A stretch of 64,000 nucleotides of DNA, taken from NCBI GenBank assembly GCA_944320235.1, contig CALUGQ010000008.1, positions 50,017-114,016 on the forward strand, given 5' to 3'. Below the pieces are notes generated by a model. That model had not been told where the DNA came from and made no database searches. It saw only the letters and a list, made by a program, of their open reading frames with translations. Shown here in pieces: positions 61,946 to 64,000 of this stretch. The DNA comes from an uncultured Prevotella sp. GTDB taxonomy: Bacteria; Bacteroidota; Bacteroidia; Bacteroidales; Bacteroidaceae. The position numbers were made by a program, and so were the translations under genes. Within the stretch, counting starts at the first letter, position 1, and each line of letters opens with the position of its first letter.

Positions 61946-62144
61946 CATAAAAATGCCGGGCCGCTTGCCGCCGCCCCGGCCTCCACGCGCGCCCGCAAGC
62001 AGCCCTGCGCGGGGCGGCACAAACCGCACTGCCCGGCAAGACGTGCCGTTTGGCCTTGCGAAACAGGCCGTTTCAGGGTCCGAAACGGGCCGTTTGAGGG
62101 CGCAAAACGGCACGTTTTGCAAACCCGCTGAGGCCCAGGTAGTT
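61946..62144 (-). repeat. 22-bp palindrome array, copy H
   Basis: Cores start at 62039, 62061, 62083 and 62105 (AGACGTGCCGTTT, AAACAGGCCGTTT, AAACGGGCCGTTT, AAACGGCACGTTT), exactly 22 bases apart. The head lies on the minus strand at 62119-62144 (CCTGGGCCTCAGCGGGTTTG), matching copies C and G. The left limit is uncertain. It lies in the 439-base divergent spacer between the MFS gene and the phosphatase gene. Confidence 0.8.
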
Positions 62145-62220
62145 ACGCAAGCCGCACTGGCGGCCCCACAATTCACGGTTTTGTAACACGCTTTGCAACG
62201 CGCGCCTCGCGAAAAATGCG

Positions 62221-62228
62221 TACTTTTG
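62221..62228 (+). promoter_or_regulatory. -7 box upstream of the phosphatase gene
   Basis: TACTTTTG lies about 40 bases before the ATG at 62269. A TTTG lies 25 bases upstream, somewhat too far for the usual spacing. Confidence 0.45.
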
Positions 62229-62268
62229 CAGCGATTTTACAAACGACTGAAACAAGAGGGAAACAGCA

Positions 62269-63579
62269 ATGAACAAGATTACCACTGCCGCCTGCGCCAT
62301 CGCCTGCGCCGTGGCGGCGATGCCCGCCACGGCGCAGACCGTGGCCGAGCGCGAGATAAAGGCCGACCCGCGACTGGCCGCCGGCAAGTATATGGCATAC
62401 GAGGCCCCGGCCGAGGCGCTCACGCCGCCCCCGGCGGGCTACGAGCCGTGCTACATAAGCACATACGCACGCCACGGCTCGCGCTATCTCACCGGCGAAG
62501 ACAAGTATGAACCGGCGCTCGAAGCCCTGGCCGAGGCCGACCGCAACGGCGGGCTTACCGCCGACGGCCACCGAGCGCTCGGCGTGATAAGGCAGCTGGC
62601 CGCCGAGTGTGGCGACCGCTACGGCGAGCTTACCGCCAAAGGGGTCGAGCAGCACCGACGGCTCGTCGGCAGGATGTACAGCAACTATCCGCAGATCTTC
62701 GCCGACGGGGCGCACGTAGACGCCCGCTCCACTTACAAGACGCGCGCCTTCCTCTCCATGGCAGCGGCCTGCGTGGAGCTGAAAGGACTGAACCCGCGCC
62801 TCATCGTCACCACCGACGCCAGCGAGCACGATGCTTACTACCTTAAATACAAGAACCCCCTCTACTCCGACAGCTGCCAGCAGAACGCCGACTCGGCCTT
62901 CGCTGCCGCCCGCAGCCGCTTCGTCAGGCCCGGGCGCATGATGCGGCAGCTCTTCACCGAGGCTTACCTGCCCGAGGTAAAGGACCCGCAGCAGCTCATG
63001 GAAGACCTCTTCGAGTACCACGGCATAAGCCAAAGCTCATACGGGCAGCCCGACCTCGGCTTCCTGTTCACCACCGAAGAGCTGTACCGGCTGTGGCAAC
63101 TGAACAACTTTGAGTGGTACTACGAGCAAGGGCCATCGCCACTCAGCGGCGGGCACATGCCCCGCCTGGCGCGCAACCTGCTGCGCAACATCGTGGAGAC
63201 AGCCGACACCTGCCTGGCATCGGGCCGCCCGGCAGCCTCGCTCCGCTTCGGCCACGACACCAACCTCGCGCCGCTCGTGGCGCTGATGGAGATGGAAACG
63301 TTCAACCGTTCCACGGCCAACTGGGACTCCATACCCGAACTCTACCAAACGTACCGCATCATACCCATGTGCGGCAACGTGCAGCTGGTGTTCTTCCGCA
63401 AGCAGGGCGACACCGACATACTCGTAAAACCGCTACTCAACGAACGCGAGGTGCATCTGTCCAACGTCAGCACCGACATGTGGCCGTACTACCACTGGAC
63501 CGACCTGCGCCGCGTATGGATGCGCACGGTGGAAAGCATTGAGCTGCCTGCCAAGCCTAAAGGCACGAAGAAAGACTGA
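62269..63579 (+). CDS. Histidine-type acid phosphatase
   Basis: The 436-residue protein has a signal peptide (MNKITTAACAIACAVAAMPATA). It has the phosphate-binding motif YARHGSRYL (Arg68, His69, Gly70), TYKTRAFLSMAAACVEL with a conserved Arg, and RFGHDTNLAPL with the HD acid pair His329/Asp330. These define branch-2 histidine phosphatases, which include phytases and multiple inositol polyphosphate phosphatases. MINPP usually has HAE in the last motif; HD favours a phytase or glucose-1-phosphatase-like enzyme. It releases phosphate outside the cytoplasm. Confidence 0.92.
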   Translation: MNKITTAACAIACAVAAMPATAQTVAEREIKADPRLAAGKYMAYEAPAEALTPPPAGYEPCYISTYARHGSRYLTGEDKYEPALEALAEADRNGGLTADGHRALGVIRQLAAECGDRYGELTAKGVEQHRRLVGRMYSNYPQIFADGAHVDARSTYKTRAFLSMAAACVELKGLNPRLIVTTDASEHDAYYLKYKNPLYSDSCQQNADSAFAAARSRFVRPGRMMRQLFTEAYLPEVKDPQQLMEDLFEYHGISQSSYGQPDLGFLFTTEELYRLWQLNNFEWYYEQGPSPLSGGHMPRLARNLLRNIVETADTCLASGRPAASLRFGHDTNLAPLVALMEMETFNRSTANWDSIPELYQTYRIIPMCGNVQLVFFRKQGDTDILVKPLLNEREVHLSNVSTDMWPYYHWTDLRRVWMRTVESIELPAKPKGTKKD

Positions 63580-63873
63580 AAGCTGCCTCCTTATCGTAAC
63601 ACTACGACACACCACATAGCAGCCCGCACCGACAGCATGCCATACAGACGTGCCGGCAGGTACGGGCTGACGCCTGCATGTTGCAGACAAATCCACAAGC
63701 AACGGACTGTAAAACAAACCCCACATCAACATAAAGATATGCGGAAAAACACCACGAACACAAGTAAAGCAAAGCCACGACACTGGTAGCCTACTGATTG
63801 TCAACGCAGTACAAAGACCAAGCCACGAACAAAAATAAAGCGCGCAAACACATCGTTTTAAATTAAAAAAGAT
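63580..63873. other. Intergenic spacer, no supported gene
   Basis: A long minus-strand open frame (63433-63894) overlaps the phosphatase gene and encodes a low-support protein with many Cys and Arg. I reject it. Nothing else was seen before the promoter at 63874. Confidence 0.5.
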
Positions 63874-64000
63874 TAACTTTGCACTACTAACCACATTGTA
63901 AATTATAAACTTAATACTTAATATAACGTGAGTTCGACGAATTCAAAACAAAGCAAGCTGTGTGTCAAATGTACGTTGTACATTGATACACGGCTTTTTG
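63874..64000 (+). ncRNA. Candidate short leader RNA or attenuator
   Basis: TAACTTTG (63874-63881) can start a transcript near 63888. It ends in a hairpin: AGCTGTGTGTCAAATGTAC (63956-63974) pairs, with two G-U pairs and one bulge, with GTACATTGATACACGGCT (63978-63995), followed by TTTT. A gene may follow beyond the window, so this could be an attenuator instead of a free RNA. Confidence 0.4.

Noticed and set aside
63433-63894. Minus-strand open frame after the phosphatase gene
   Set aside because: It overlaps the phosphatase coding region in antisense and has no start context or family features.

Overview
The window looks like a chromosome segment of a GC-rich Bacteroidales bacterium, most likely Prevotellaceae. 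The signs are SusC/SusD proteins, lipoproteins with acidic residues just after the lipid cysteine, a type IX secretion-like C-terminal domain, BACON and BspA-like domains, DUF4302/DUF6029/DUF4254 families, and promoters of the Bacteroidetes TTTG-N19/20-TAnnTTTG type. No rRNA, phage, complete insertion sequence or CRISPR array was found. The assignment rests on recognition by eye, not on database searches.

Layout. 1-12700 is one long minus-strand operon: SusC, SusD, a surface zinc metallohydrolase, DUF4302 and BACON lipoproteins, a TlpA-like thioredoxin, a DUF6029 protein, an Omp28-like lipoprotein, a protein with a T9SS-like tail, and a secreted protein cut by the window edge. 13300-17000 holds a coiled-coil lipoprotein, rsmI, tdk, an AI-2E family permease and tRNA-Lys. 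17286-23682 is a surface-polysaccharide cluster (GT2, polysaccharide deacetylase, glf, LicD, two more glycosyltransferases), followed by a UPF1-like helicase and a porin-like gene with a broken start.

27024-37098 is the most unusual region: a minus-strand gene train built around a 1035-residue tubulin/FtsZ-like GTPase. It sits with a membrane protein, a zinc-ribbon/transmembrane/MORN protein and several exported proteins of unknown function. 38224-49356 contains a C10 protease with BspA-type repeats, a ZIP transporter, an RluA-type pseudouridine synthase, pdxB, DUF4254 plus a GT9 glycosyltransferase, rubredoxin, a TrmH-type methylase, an EamA transporter, YjbQ and another glycosyltransferase. 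49855-63579 contains a nucleoside kinase, a Na/Pi symporter, a GH43 glycosidase, a serine-type sulfatase, two tandem AraC regulators, a GIN-domain lipoprotein, a cupin, a sugar-porter MFS protein and a histidine phosphatase.

Two features stand out beyond ordinary genes. First, eight intergenic spacers carry a family of small arrays with an exact 22-bp period (a 13-bp palindrome such as AAACGGGCCGTTT plus a 9-bp spacer). Most copies share a head motif near CCTGGGCCNCAGCG and several share a TTGTAA tail, so they behave as polarised dispersed elements. Second, the tubulin-like locus looks like a membrane-linked cytoskeletal or envelope system; one 22-bp array lies inside it. Other points are a 173-bp MITE that duplicates a stop codon, several promoters that predict leaderless mRNAs, and a double 18-bp palindrome upstream of the cupin promoter.
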